Below, one piece after another: positions 20,818-31,308 of a stretch of DNA of 64,000 bases. The notes beneath the pieces were generated by a model, which saw nothing but the letters and a program-made list of their open reading frames with translations, searched no databases and was not told the origin of the DNA. The stretch comes from Pyropia yezoensis (Eukaryota > Rhodophyta > Bangiophyceae > Bangiales > Bangiaceae): positions 12,329,777 through 12,393,776 of the forward strand of contig CM020619.1 in assembly GCA_009829735.1 (NCBI GenBank), given 5' to 3'. A program made the translations under genes and the position numbers. Each line of letters opens with the position of its first letter. Position 1 is the first letter of the stretch.

Positions 20818-22085
20818 GGCGGGGTGGCGCTGGTGGTGGCCTGGGGGAGAATCTGTGCACAGAGCGTATGGTGTAGCTACTATGTATTACATGTATTTGT
20901 GACTGATGGGGTCTAAGAGCGCAAGACTCCGCCACTGTACATACATGCTGTTGCCCCCTCTCAGGGACCAACCAGGGCAGCGCATCTGCTCTGAACAGGG
21001 CGACCGGGTGCCACGACGAAACGACATGAAAGTCCTCTCGGGTGGAACCAAAACGGCAGACGGCAGTTCAACGCCCCAACCATCCTCGACGCACAGCCAC
21101 GCCACGGCGGCACGGCTGCAGTCAGCGCCCACCTCCCCCCGCGTCGGCTGTGGCGGCGGTGGCGGCGGCGGCAGCAGCAGCGGCAGCGGCATCGGCAGTG
21201 GCCTGTAAAGCGACGGTGGCGACAGTGGCCGTGGCGATGCAAGGAGTGGCAGCATCCCCCCCCACCCCCCTTGCTGTCTCTGTGGAATAGGCGCCGCCAT
21301 CGCCGCCGCTGCCGCTGTCGCTGCTGCTGCCGCCGCCGCCGCCGTTGGCGCCACCACCGCGGGCGTCACCAGCGTGCGTGAAGCGGCGGCATGCTCATGG
21401 CGGGGAAGGAATACGGGAGGGCGACGCCGATCAGCTGCGCCTGCGGCTAGTGGGCAGCGACTCGGGCACCGCCGAGCCACAGGCGTAGCGACCGGTACCG
21501 CCGGCCTTGACCCTCCCGCCGCGGTACTGTATGTATTCAAAGTCCCGCATGCAACACCAGCAATACGGCCACAGAAAATGGGTACACACCGGAAAGACGA
21601 GTGCTGGTGCCCCTATCCAAGCTTGAATAATTCATAATTTGTTTCGCGGAAGTGAAATGCGCACCACAAGTGTGTGCCTCTGCTCGTGGCAAGTCGCGCC
21701 TGTTGCGCTGACAGAATCGCGTGGGTGTGGCAGCCAACGCGCACAGGGTTGCACGTGAGGGCACTCGTGTACACACTGATGCTGACATGCTTCGACAGAA
21801 GGCTGTCGTGCTTTGTGGTCATCGGGGGGGGCCACCCTGTAGACGCACGGAATGCCGAGAGCTCTGCTGACTGGTGGGGGCGCGGGCTTGTCGGCAGAGC
21901 CCCTCGCATGTGGGGGCGCGGGGCTCGATGTAAGGCGCCGGTCCCCCCTCTTCCGTTGTCCCCCCCTTTGCTGCGCGCCTGCTTGTGCGTCCTGCCGGCC
22001 GCGCAACGGTTTCCGTCGACTGCGCGCCCCGTTTTCCGCTTTCCCCTGAGCCTCCCCGCCCCCCCCCCCCTTCCCTTGGCCCACC
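20818..22085. other. Intergenic region after the germin-like gene
   Basis: Holds the cupin 3' end (AT-rich TATGTATTACATGTATTTG near 20880) and a TGTACATACATG at 20936. A 217-codon frame on the minus strand (20887-21540) is Ala/Pro-rich and unconvincing. TACTGTATGTATT occurs at 21524. No gene can be supported. Confidence 0.45.
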
Positions 22086-22562
22086 ATGTCGGACGAGTTT
22101 GAGCCCCCCTACGAGCCGACGCACGTCCCCCCCGGCTCCCCCGGCGTTACCACCCGCTACTGCGCGTCACCAACCAACGGGCGGCTGGAATGGATGCAGG
22201 CGGTTGTGACCAAGGAGTCGCTTAACACGGGCACCGACGTGACCGATGAGATGGCCGACTTTTTGATGAAGTCGGACGCCAACCCGGGGGACTCGCCGGG
22301 GATGGTCGTCCACTCGAGCCTGGGCGGAACGGGGGAGGAGCCGTGGAACTGCTTGCTGATTGGGGGCAGCTTTGACGACGAGACCTACTCCAACGAGGTG
22401 GAGAGCACCACCTACCACGCGGTAAGCAGCACGGGGCAGCCGGCGACGCTCACCTTCCGCTTCATCTTTCGCAATGATACGGTCACGCGGCCATACAAGA
22501 TTGCGTACCAGGTGGAGCTGCCGAATGGGGATGTGGTGGAAAATGATCTTGTCAATGTCTAG
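22086..22562 (+). CDS. Hypothetical 158-residue acidic protein, possible beta-sandwich
   Basis: I do not recognise this protein, but it looks real: normal amino-acid mix, no low complexity, clean ATG after a pyrimidine-rich leader (CCCTTGGCCCACCATG). It lacks a signal peptide and membrane segments. The second half alternates hydrophobic residues in a beta-strand manner: EPWNCLLIGGSFDDETYSNE, then PATLTFRFIFRNDTVTRPYKIAYQVELPNGDVVENDLVNV, reminiscent of an immunoglobulin-like or C2-like fold. It is acidic overall and has one Cys in the N-terminal part (RYCASP) and one in PWNCLL. A cytosolic binding protein is a guess. It converges on the DUF2997 gene. Confidence 0.65.
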   Translation: MSDEFEPPYEPTHVPPGSPGVTTRYCASPTNGRLEWMQAVVTKESLNTGTDVTDEMADFLMKSDANPGDSPGMVVHSSLGGTGEEPWNCLLIGGSFDDETYSNEVESTTYHAVSSTGQPATLTFRFIFRNDTVTRPYKIAYQVELPNGDVVENDLVNV

Positions 22563-23343
22563 GCGGCGGCGGCGGTGGCGGTGGCGGCTGCTGCGGCGGT
22601 TGCGGCGACGACGCGGCGGCGATGGCGACGGGGGCGGCCGTCACGTTGAGGGTGGATGGGGGAACGGACGGCGTCGGGGGGGGGCAGGGGGGGGGTTATG
22701 GGGGGGCGGCGGCATGTGGAGCGCAGGGGGGGAAGGAGGGAATCCAGAGAGGCCCGCTCGGGACGCTCCCCATGACGCATTGTGGTTGGGTGCTGAGTTT
22801 CCGCGACACACCGGTGTGCGCTCAGCTGAGCGGCATTTTGCGACTCTGCCGGGTACCTACGGCCCCACGCGGGGCATGGCGCTGGGGCGTGCTGTCACGG
22901 CAGGGCGCCTGAGCGGCGGTGTTGTTGGCTATGGGTCTGACCAGACGAGCGGGAGGAGGGGAGGGGGGGGGGCATTTCGCGGGGAGCTCGTTTCGGGTCG
23001 TCGCGGGGGCGTTGGGGTGTTTTTGAGCCACCGGCTTGGCGGCTGCGAAGGGGCTCGTCGAAGGTCCCCTTCATGTGATTTGTGTGTCATTGTGTTACGT
23101 GCTGTGCGCGACGAGGCGTCGTGGTACTGCCAAGTCCCTTCTGAGAGCGTGTACTATATATGTATGTTTACACGACGTGGGTGCCGGAGAAGACCCAAGC
23201 ATGTATCACCATGGCACCAACGCTCCCCGACCGTGAGTGTGAGAATAGAACAGCATAACCCCCTCCCCGCAAAAAAAACACGCAAAAATAAATGCACACC
23301 CCGACGAGACCAGGTCTGCCTGAAGCACCCGCCCACCCCTCTC
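22563..23343. other. Convergent intergenic region
   Basis: About 780 bases between the 158-residue protein gene and the DUF2997 gene. It contains G-rich tracts and an AT-rich GTGTACTATATATGTATG at 23149-23166, with AATAAA at about 23286. It probably holds both 3' untranslated regions. Confidence 0.5.
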
Positions 23344-23790
23344 TCACCAGGACGGCATTCCGCCACCCTGGCCGTCCAATCCTTGTGTGGCCTCGTTCAC
23401 GACTTGCACGGGCTGCTCGTACGCCTCGGAAGTTTCCTCCGTGTGCACTACCACCCCCAGCTTCTGGTTTACAGCCTCGGTCAGTTCGTTGCAGGCGCGG
23501 CCCTTGACGCCCCGCACTGTCTCCTCCACCCGCCCGTCCGAGTGAATGATAAACTCAATCTCCTCCATCTGGCTGCCGCCGCTGCCGCCGCCGCCGCCTC
23601 TGCCGCTACCACCCGCCGCCGACGCCCAGCCGCCGCCGCCGCCACCACCAGGCACCTGCATGCGCGGCCCGCGGACGGCCGCGGCGGGACGTGAGCGGCG
23701 AATGGCGGGTGTGACGCGCGCCAAGGCAGGGGCAGCGGCAGGGATGCGGCCGGTCGCAACGGACACGCAAAAGCCGGGAAGAGCAGACAT
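23344..23790 (-). CDS. DUF2997 protein, probably plastid-targeted
   Basis: A 148-residue protein from the ATG at 23790 (MSALPGFCVSVATGR). The first 50 residues are Ala/Arg/Val-rich with no acids, a typical transit peptide. A Gly-rich linker follows. The conserved C-terminal module starts at about 76 (MEEIEFIIHSDGRVEETVRGVKG) and continues ACNELTEAVNQKLG, matching the DUF2997 family of cyanobacteria and algae/plants. No enzymatic function is known for DUF2997. The cyanobacterial distribution together with the transit-like leader suggests a nuclear gene of plastid ancestry. The ATG at 24084 in the same frame leads only through a proline-rich region and is rejected. Confidence 0.75.
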   Translation of the reverse strand: MSALPGFCVSVATGRIPAAAPALARVTPAIRRSRPAAAVRGPRMQVPGGGGGGGWASAAGGSGRGGGGGSGGSQMEEIEFIIHSDGRVEETVRGVKGRACNELTEAVNQKLGVVVHTEETSEAYEQPVQVVNEATQGLDGQGGGMPSW

Positions 23791-25013
23791 GGCGACGGGA
23801 AAGAGAAGAGGAGGGGTCAGAGGGCGGGCAGTGAGGGCGACGGGTGGAAAAAAAAAAAGCCGAGGACAGGGCGGAAGGGGGTGGGGTGGGCAATTATGAG
23901 AGGGTGAGAGGCGGGTGACAGAGGGGTGACGAGCAGGTGGAAAGGGAGTGAGGGGCAGGTGGCTGGGCGCGGCGGGGGGTGGGGACGGCTGGACGGGATG
24001 GATGGTCGCAGTTGGCCATCGGGCGTGGAAACAGCAACCGCGCCCAGTGGCCACCCCACGTGGGCGGGCCCGTCTGACGAGCAAAAGGGGCCCGCGACGC
24101 AGCCATTCGTGCGGCAGTCTGTCATTTCATTCGCGCGCGAGTGGGCCCAGATTCTCCCAGGAGATTTCCCTGAGGGATAGAATAGGGAGAGGAAGAAGTA
24201 GGACATGGATGCGACACATGTGACGGGGCTGGCATCGGGCAGTTCATCGCCCCTTGTAAACACGTTCAGTATGAGACCATGTCGCGCATGCCTCGGGTCC
24301 AGATGACACGATCGCTGGTCACCCTGAGGTTGTGACCTCATGAACGTCAGCACGTGGAGTCGGAGTAGGTAAGTACATAAATAGAAAGAGAACCAAGTGG
24401 GAGGGCGGGGGGGGGGGCGTGGGGTCCGGGGGAGGAGGCAGGGGGAACGGGCTGGGAAGAGGAAGCCTGGTTGCCACGGCCACGCGGCAGATCAACGCGT
24501 CCTTCTCAGCCGGCGCAGACGGCGTCGGCTCGCCCGCGGTGGCCGCCCCCGCGTGGCCGCCATCACCACCACCGTGGGGGGCCGCCGTGAATGGGTCGGT
24601 TACGTATTCATCCGTGCAACGACGAAGAGCAACACGGGTACTCAAGACCGTGGAGGCCCTCGACACATGCCCCAGCGAGCAATGAGGTGGGGAACTGCTC
24701 GTACTCAGTGTTCTCCCCATAGCACAGAAGAGCAGTCCACTGCACTTGCACCGCACACTTGCCCGTCGCCCTTTGCCACAGCAAAACCGACCGCATGAGA
24801 CAGAAAAAAACACGCACGTACGTGCACTTTCGCACCCGCATGGGCTCTCGTCCCAACCCCCCCCCATCGGGCTGTCCACAACAAAGACGGGATGCGAATC
24901 ACGCACACCAGCGAGCGCTGCCACCACCCGCTCCCGATCCACCAACTTGCCTCCGCCCCCATCCGCCCCACGTCCGCCTGTGTACTCCTGACCTCCACCC
25001 CCGCTGATTCCCT
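23791..25013. other. Intergenic region upstream of DUF2997 gene
   Basis: About 1.2 kb with an A-rich AAAAAAAAAA at 23848-23859 and AT-richer patches near 24360-24400. No gene or recognisable RNA. Confidence 0.5.
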
Positions 25014-26057
25014 TCACACGCGCGCACGCTTGGCCGGGGGCCCGTCCGTAAGGAGCCCTCCGCCGCTGCCCTCCTCCCCCAGCGCCGTGCTGCACCGTCG
25101 CGCGCAAGCCAGTACCGTTTCCAATGCCGACACGGCCGACGCAAGCTGCGTCGCGGCGGTGGAAAAATCCGACAGCGGCGCCGACCGCAACGCAAAAACG
25201 GTGGCCTCGGCAGCCACGACACGCTTCTTGGCCACCGCCAGGGCGCGGGAAAAAAGGGGGTGCCCCGCATCCTCTGCACTCGCCGTGGCGAGGGACGCGG
25301 CGCCGCCGGCCGCCGCAGCTGCTCCCGATGAGCCCGCTGGGGACGGGACGGCTGCGGCGGGGGTAGCCCCCACCACCACCACTCCCGACGGGACGGGCTG
25401 CCACGCAGGCGCCGGCGGTTCGGCTACCGCGGCACCCGCCTCCACGAGGTCCTCAGGCTCGTCGCCAAGAAAGGTGGCGCCCTCCACTGGCGCCCCCGCC
25501 ACGCCGGCCGCCCCCGCTGCAGGGCTGCCACCAGGGACCACCCGCCCGGCCACCACCGCCTCCCCCCCTGCACCCGCCGCGACCTTGCCCCCGCCCCCGT
25601 CCTTGGCGCCCGTGCACGTCTTGGCATTGTGACCCCGCTGGCCGCACGTGCCACACCGGTACTTGATGCCACGGCGAGTCGCGTTGCGGGGCATGGTGCC
25701 GACGCGACCACCCGACGGGGAGGGTACCATCGCAGCACCAGCGGCGGGAGAGGCCGCCGCGGCGCGGACGCCAGAGGCCGGAGTCCCTCCCGCCGACGCG
25801 GCGGCGGCGGGAGTCCCGGCCGGGCCCGGCGACGACGAAGGAAGGAGCACCGCCGCCTCGGCGGCGCTCAGAATGGAGTGGGTAAGGCGCGTCGACGCGG
25901 CCGCGTGTTCCGCCGCCGCCACTTCCGCCGCCGCCGATGCCGTGTCTGGCGGCGGCGCAGCGGCAGTGGCGGCGGTGGGAGAAAAGGAGGGGGCCGTCGC
26001 CGCAGTGGGCGGCCCGGCGTCGGTAGCCGCTGCCGTCGAGTCCAACGCCGTGGCCAT
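25014..26057 (-). CDS. Zinc-knuckle (CCHC) nuclear-type protein
   Basis: A 347-residue protein from the ATG at 26057 (MATALDST). The middle holds one zinc knuckle at about 132-146 (KYRCGTCGQRGHNAKTC, C-x2-C-x4-H-x4-C), preceded by a basic MPRNATRRGIK. Such knuckles bind single-stranded RNA or DNA. The rest is Ala/Pro/Gly-rich apart from two helical segments: about 40-70 (AAAEHAAASTRLTHSILSAAEAAVLL) and about 290-330 (DFSTAATQLASAVSALETVLACARRC). The C-terminus ends with PPAKRARV, a plausible nuclear localisation signal. It could be a plant-type transposon-derived MULE/FAR1 knuckle protein or a splicing/RNA factor; the sequence does not decide. It lies head-to-tail with the next minus-strand gene. 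Confidence 0.6.
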   Translation of the reverse strand: MATALDSTAAATDAGPPTAATAPSFSPTAATAAAPPPDTASAAAEVAAAEHAAASTRLTHSILSAAEAAVLLPSSSPGPAGTPAAAASAGGTPASGVRAAAASPAAGAAMVPSPSGGRVGTMPRNATRRGIKYRCGTCGQRGHNAKTCTGAKDGGGGKVAAGAGGEAVVAGRVVPGGSPAAGAAGVAGAPVEGATFLGDEPEDLVEAGAAVAEPPAPAWQPVPSGVVVVGATPAAAVPSPAGSSGAAAAAGGAASLATASAEDAGHPLFSRALAVAKKRVVAAEATVFALRSAPLSDFSTAATQLASAVSALETVLACARRCSTALGEEGSGGGLLTDGPPAKRARV

Positions 26058-26762
26058 CGCAAGACGGCACGGGGAGCGGGGAGGAGGGCGGAGAAGGCGC
26101 GGCGGTGGGAGAAGCGGCAAGAGAAACGGCAGGGTGCAGGAGAGGGGGCGTTCACAGCGCGGCGGCGGGGGAGGGGGGCGGCGCGCAAGGCTCGCTTCGC
26201 ACGTGGCGGGAGGCGCGGCCCACGACCGACGCAGAAAGGGCGGGCGGTAGAGCGGAGGGCGGGCCGCATGCATCGCCACGGCGACCAGTCGGAGCAGCGC
26301 AACCAATCGTGGCAACGGGGCGCGCACGGGGCGACAGGCGCGCGCGGCAGCTGCAACTGCGTCACCCCCCCCCCCACGCGGCCGTGCGGGCGTGTCGCTC
26401 CAGCCTGGGGGATGCACTCCCGTTGGGATTGCGCGCCGAAATCCGCCACCACGTGTTCAAAAAAAAGTACAAGAAAAGAGTGTTTTTTTGCTGCGTTTCG
26501 CATCGCGATCCGTGCGTCTTCGTGGCTCGTCTCCTTCACTTGTTGTCTCATACCATCCCCAGCCCGTGTGCGATTGAACCCCACGCCTGAAGGGGGCCGG
26601 CAGGTGCGCGCACGGTGGACCGTCTTCGTCCGCAGCTCGGTGGCGGGCCGCCGGCGCTCCCCGCCCCCCCCCCTCTCGGCCAATGGGCGGATGGTCGGGA
26701 GTGGAGGGACTCGCTTCAACGCTCCCCCCCTAACGAGGCTGCTCGACGCCACCCCCGCCCCT
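26058..26762. other. Spacer between two minus-strand genes
   Basis: About 700 bases. An A/T-rich patch at 26455-26490 (AAAAAAAAGTACAAGAAAAGAG) is present. No gene. Confidence 0.5.
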
Positions 26763-28313
26763 TCAGTCCCACTCGTTCTTGTCATACCACTGCTCGCGGC
26801 ACCCATCCACGTTGCACTCAAACCCGCCGCCCCCCGAGTGGCGCGGGTTGGCCCTTCCAAACGGGTCACCGTACCCCCCCGGAGGGCACGCACCTTCTCC
26901 GCACCGCGCGGGGGTGGTGGTCGCCAGAAGGCGGCAGTACCTCCCTGGCCGCACCGCCGCAAGGTCCACGTACATGGCTCGGCAAGCAACGGTGTTGCCG
27001 TCGAGCCCCCATGGGGGCACCTCGTCGACGCCTCCGTCCGCATCGTTGCACATGATGCGCTTGCGCCGGCGGAGATCCTTGTAAGCGGTCAGGCAGGCAG
27101 CGGTGGAGGGGTACGGGAAGAGGGGCCCGACGCAGCGAGCGGCAAGCATCGCACACCACCCCGACGCGCGTGTCATGTACTTGGCTAGCAGCCGCGCGTC
27201 GTCAAAGTAAGCAAACTGGTCGTGAAGGCGGCCGAGCTCGTTGTCCGCCACCCACACGTCGGCCACCTCGGGGGCACACCGCGCAAAGCGCACCCACAGG
27301 TGCGTGCGGTAAAAGGCAGTGTCGGCCGAGGCGTCCGCGGTCAGCGCCACATCCCCCGACGCGGTCCACAGCGGCGGCAGCCGCTGCACCCCCGACGCCA
27401 TGGCCGGATGCGCAAACGGCACTCCCGATGCGGCCGTCGTACGGGAGAGGAGGTACTCGAGAATCGCCTGGCGGCCTGTATAACGGGCTAGCTGCAATAC
27501 CCCGAGGTGCGCGTCGGGGGTAAACAGCGTCGCCAGCATCGCCTCGTACTCATCTACGTTGCGCCGGTGGAGAAGGTCTACGCTGAGGAGATTGGCAACG
27601 ACGCGCTGGCGGTGCTCCCGCAGGGCAGTGGCGGCCGCCGAGCCCGCCTCTCTCCCGGCGCCGCACCCCTCCCCGTCGCCCGGGGCAACGGACGCGAGCG
27701 CCTTGGGGCACGTCCCCAATGGCATCGCCCCCTCCACCGCCGCCGGCGGGGGCAGCCGCGGGTGGAATACCGTCGTGCCCGACGGCACGCAGTCATAAGC
27801 GCGGAAGAAGAAAGCAAAGTCATTCCCGGAAATGACGGTCAGGAGGTTGAATGCATGGACGTCGCACCAGCAACGCGCTTCGTTAAATGCCACCAGCGCC
27901 GCACAGCACGCAACTTTGTCTACGTGACGCACGTCAATGGCGCAGCGGGAGAGAACGGCGGGGAGGAGGGGGCCGCACCGACCGATGCGGAAACCCGCGG
28001 CGGGGGGGAGGCCCGCGTCGCCCGCCGCCTCCAATGCAGCGTAGGCCGCGGAACGGCCGCGGCGGCCACTGTTTCCGCCTGTGGTGGCGTGGCCAGCAGC
28101 TCCGCCAGGGTCCCCGCCGAGCCCGCCTCCGCGGCCGCCCGTCTTGCCGGCGGTGGCGGAAGTAGCGGCTGCCACCGCAGCTGCCGCCACCAAGAGTCCC
28201 ACGACCAGTGTGCCCGTCAGGCTCTGCCACCACCGTCGCCGTCGCCGCCGTGGCGGCGGCGGCGGCACGTTGTGGGGCCCGCCGTGCGGCGGCGCGAGGT
28301 ATCGGCCGCCCAT
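26763..28313 (-). CDS. Membrane-anchored Cys-rich protein with possible NTF2/SnoaL-like region
   Basis: A 516-residue intronless protein. The N-terminus has a proline/arginine-rich cytosolic tail, then a transmembrane helix at about 28-52 (WWQSLTGTLVVGLLVAAAAVAAA), which gives a type II or signal-anchor topology. The lumenal part is normal in composition and has many Cys (CCAALVAFNEARCWCDVHAFNLL; WCAMLAARC), consistent with disulfides in the secretory path. Residues about 236-290 (VDEYEAMLATLFTPDAHLGVLQLARYTGRQAILEYLL) resemble the start of a SnoaL-like NTF2 fold with 'dose and location' spacing. Further on, LDGNTVACRAMYVDLA recalls a conserved block in algal and oomycete SnoaL-like proteins I remember only loosely. 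No catalytic activity can be assigned. The start at 28313 is the only ATG before the membrane helix. Confidence 0.65.
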   Translation of the reverse strand: MGGRYLAPPHGGPHNVPPPPPRRRRRRWWQSLTGTLVVGLLVAAAAVAAATSATAGKTGGRGGGLGGDPGGAAGHATTGGNSGRRGRSAAYAALEAAGDAGLPPAAGFRIGRCGPLLPAVLSRCAIDVRHVDKVACCAALVAFNEARCWCDVHAFNLLTVISGNDFAFFFRAYDCVPSGTTVFHPRLPPPAAVEGAMPLGTCPKALASVAPGDGEGCGAGREAGSAAATALREHRQRVVANLLSVDLLHRRNVDEYEAMLATLFTPDAHLGVLQLARYTGRQAILEYLLSRTTAASGVPFAHPAMASGVQRLPPLWTASGDVALTADASADTAFYRTHLWVRFARCAPEVADVWVADNELGRLHDQFAYFDDARLLAKYMTRASGWCAMLAARCVGPLFPYPSTAACLTAYKDLRRRKRIMCNDADGGVDEVPPWGLDGNTVACRAMYVDLAAVRPGRYCRLLATTTPARCGEGACPPGGYGDPFGRANPRHSGGGGFECNVDGCREQWYDKNEWD

Positions 28314-29757
28314 AGCGGCTGGGGCTCACGGTCCTGAATAGCAACGGCGCCGGCACCAAGCTGGCCTCTTGCTCGGGGCAGGGAGGCAGGCGGAAGGTTC
28401 AGGGGAACGGGATGGGGTGAGGAGGGGGGAGCGGGGTGAGTGGACGGGCCAGGAGGCGCTTGGAGGGGAAGGAGCAGACCACCCAATGACAGGGGGGCGG
28501 GGACGTCAGCCACCCACCGCAGCAGACCGGCGCTGGTAGGGACCGTGCCGGGAACGGGGTTGGCGGACAGTCAGCAGAAGGGCGACCACACTCGGGGACA
28601 TGCGGGGTGAGGTGACTGCGGCCACCGCCACCGGGCGTCCGGCGGGACGGAAGAGGTTTTGGTGGGGGGTGCTCGACTGGCCGCCCTGGTCGCAACCAAT
28701 CCCTGTTGGGACGAGCGGTGCCCCCACCTTCAAAGGGATCCCGCAGGTGGGCTGACGGTGTCCTGAATCCAGTGGACTGGTGCTGCCGGCGAGGGGCCCC
28801 TCGGCGAAGGCAACACGCTGCGGGCAACGCGTCTCTCGTGATCCGTGCTCCTCAAAGCGAACATTCACATTCCACCACGGTGGATCCTTTTTTCCGCGCA
28901 CCGGCATCTGCGTGCGCAGAGTTGGAGTTCAGAAAAGGGTCCACGCCCTCTTTTCCCGCTCCATCGAGCCCATCCGCCCCCCCAGGACCCCCCCCCTCTA
29001 ACCGCGACGGGTCACGGGGAGACGGGCGCTGAGAGGAAGGGAGGAAGGCCATGCGATTCCTGTCGAGGCACGTGTTTGCTTGCGGCCGCGGAGAGGGTGC
29101 CCTCCTTTACGCCCGGCACTGAACGACCTTTCAGTGGTAAGGAAGGGGCGAGGAGGTGCCGCCGTTGGCGGCGGCGGCGATGGCGCCGCCGCTGCCTTTG
29201 CCAGCAGCCATGGCGGCGGCGACGATGGGCAGACCTCTATGAGCACACGGAAAGACACTGGAGAGCTCTTTAAATGGCAGACGTGAGAGCGGCTTTCATT
29301 GTGGCGTACATACATTTCTTAGGACGAATTGTTTTCATCTATTGTACAGTACTCTGATTTCAGTTTGCAAGGATCTGGCGTGCAGTGCGATCTGCTGTGT
29401 CTGGACCCACGCACATACCACCTTGCCTTGAGCACACCGGTTCGGCGGCGCGCCCTTGTGCAGACGGGCCCGTTGACGTGGAGCCTGCGGTCGTGGAAGG
29501 GACCCCGACGGGTCGGGTGGCCCTCGCTCCCGTTGAGTCACCATCTGTGGGGTGCGGGACCGTCTATTGCTTGTTGCTCACGCCATCCGCCCAACCACGG
29601 CCTTTTCCGCCTGCCCTGTGCCCTCCCCTTGTTGCAATCTCTTCCCCCCGTGCGCCGTCATCGCCTCCCTGTCTCCTCGTCGCTGCCAGACGCACCAGTG
29701 CAAGCTCTGGCCAGGTTTGGGTGGTCGTTGCGTTGCGTTCACATCTCCCTCCTACCC
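28314..29757. other. Divergent intergenic region before the VIT transporter
   Basis: About 1.4 kb that should contain two promoters. TGTACAGTACT occurs at 29344 and GTACATACATTT at 29305. No gene is supported. Confidence 0.5.
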
Positions 29758-31308
29758 ATGGTCAACCCACAGCCGTCGTATGGCGCCGCGAGTGGCAGCG
29801 ACGGCGGTGAGGCCGGCCCGGGGGTGGCTGGGCCATTGAGGGTTGGGGAGGAAAACCACGCACAGGCTGGCGAGTTTCTCTCGGACTGCGTCCTTGGCAT
29901 GTCTGATGGTCTCACCGTTCCGTATGTTGATGACCTTGCTTGCGTGCTGCTATCCTTTTCGCCTGGTGACGCGCTTTTTTTCATGACGCTTCCGCGCTCG
30001 CTTTTCCGACCATTCTGCCCTGGAGTTTGCTCACCTGATAGTCACCTGTTTTGGCAGAGCTTGCCCTCCCCGTTTATTGTGCTGTGCTCGGCCCTGTCTC
30101 CTCCCCTCCGCCGCATTTTCTTTCCCCCCTTCGTCTGCGGACAGCTTTGCCCTCGCTGCCGGCCTCACCTCAGCCGTATCATCTTCATCCGTGATTGCCC
30201 TTGCCGTCACTAGTGAGCTGGTGGCTGGTGCAATTAGCATGGGGCTCGGCGGCTACCTCTCGGGCCGTGTCGAGGCTGACACCCATGAGGCGGAGCGCCT
30301 GCGTGAATCATGGGAGGTGCAGCACCAGCCGAAGCAGGAAGAAGACGAGGTGGTTGAGGTGCTTGGCCGGTTTGGGTTGAACAGGCAGCAGTGTGAACCG
30401 GTGCTGCAACACTTTCGTGAACACCCAGACCAATGGGGTATGTGGAGGGGTGGAGGGTATTTGGGGGAGAGCAGAGAGAATACAGAGTCAGTTGGCTCTT
30501 GTGGAGGGCCGTGGGTCTCGGTTTTTGCGGGACAAAGTACTGCCGGCGGTGTCTTTGGCTGGACTGACCCATCTTGATATGTATTGTTCCAGCGTGTTGG
30601 TCTCTTTGCTGTTGCGTCACGAATGTCCTTCCTCCTTGCGTACCTGCTGGTCGCTTGTGTTTTCCTGTGCTCTTCCAGTGGATTTTATGATGCGCTTTGA
30701 GCTGGGCCTGGGGGACAAGCCCGACACGTCACGCCCCTTCACGTCCGCGTTGGCCGTGGGCGGGAGCTATGTGGTCGGCGGCCTGGTCCCACTGCTCCCC
30801 GTACGTATCATGAGGTTCTAGCCGACGCGGTGGGCTTTAGGGCGCTGCTGGGCGTGGCGTGGACGTCGGGGTGTACTTTGACGTGTCGCGTGATGAGCAC
30901 ACGTGCGTGATTTTTTGTGGGATCGTTCGCTCGTTAGCTGTGGAGCTCTCTTCTGACTTTCCCCGGTCCTTGCCCTCATTCGTTGAGTTCCCCCTTCTGC
31001 TGGATGCCCTGCACTTCCGTTGCCATCTCGGGTTCATGTTCACTGGCTTATGGTGTCTTCATCTGGAACCTTTGTACACCTCGTTACTTTGCGTCCTTAC
31101 CCAGTATCTGATCATCCCGGATGCAAACACTGCGCTGCGCTACTCTGCTGCCGCCACCCTGCTGGCCCTGTTTGTCTTCGGCTGGGTCAAGGCGATGCTC
31201 ATTGGAAGCCCAAAGCGGGCCAAGAGCGCCGTCGAGACGCTGGCGGTTGGGGGCGCGGCGGCAGCCGCTGCTTACTTCCTCGCCAAGCTGTTTAATGTCG
31301 ACCTGTGA
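29758..31308 (+). CDS. VIT1/CCC1-family iron-manganese transporter (4 exons)
   Basis: Vacuolar Fe2+/Mn2+ transporter family. Exons are 29758-29921, 30145-30437, 30679-30800 and 31105-31308 and join to 260 residues. All introns have GT-AG ends (GTATGT, GTATGT, GTACGT). Exon 1 ends in FLSDCVLGMSDGLTVP and exon 2 continues FALAAGLTSAVSSSSVIALAV, then ELVAGAISMGLGGYLSG, the family core with its Glu and Gly residues. The metal-binding loop follows (EADTHEAERLRESWEV, EEDEVVEVLGRFGL), then VDFMMRFELGL, the Pro-rich PFTSALAVGGSYVVGGLVPLLPY and two more helices (NTALRYSAAATLLALFVFGW; LAVGGAAAAAAYFLAKLF). Five membrane segments result, as in VIT1. The protein is expected to load iron or manganese into vacuoles. 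Confidence 0.9.

Noticed and set aside
20887-21540. A 217-codon minus-strand frame after the germin-like gene
   Set aside because: Ala/Pro/Arg-rich, overlaps likely 3' untranslated sequence, no family.
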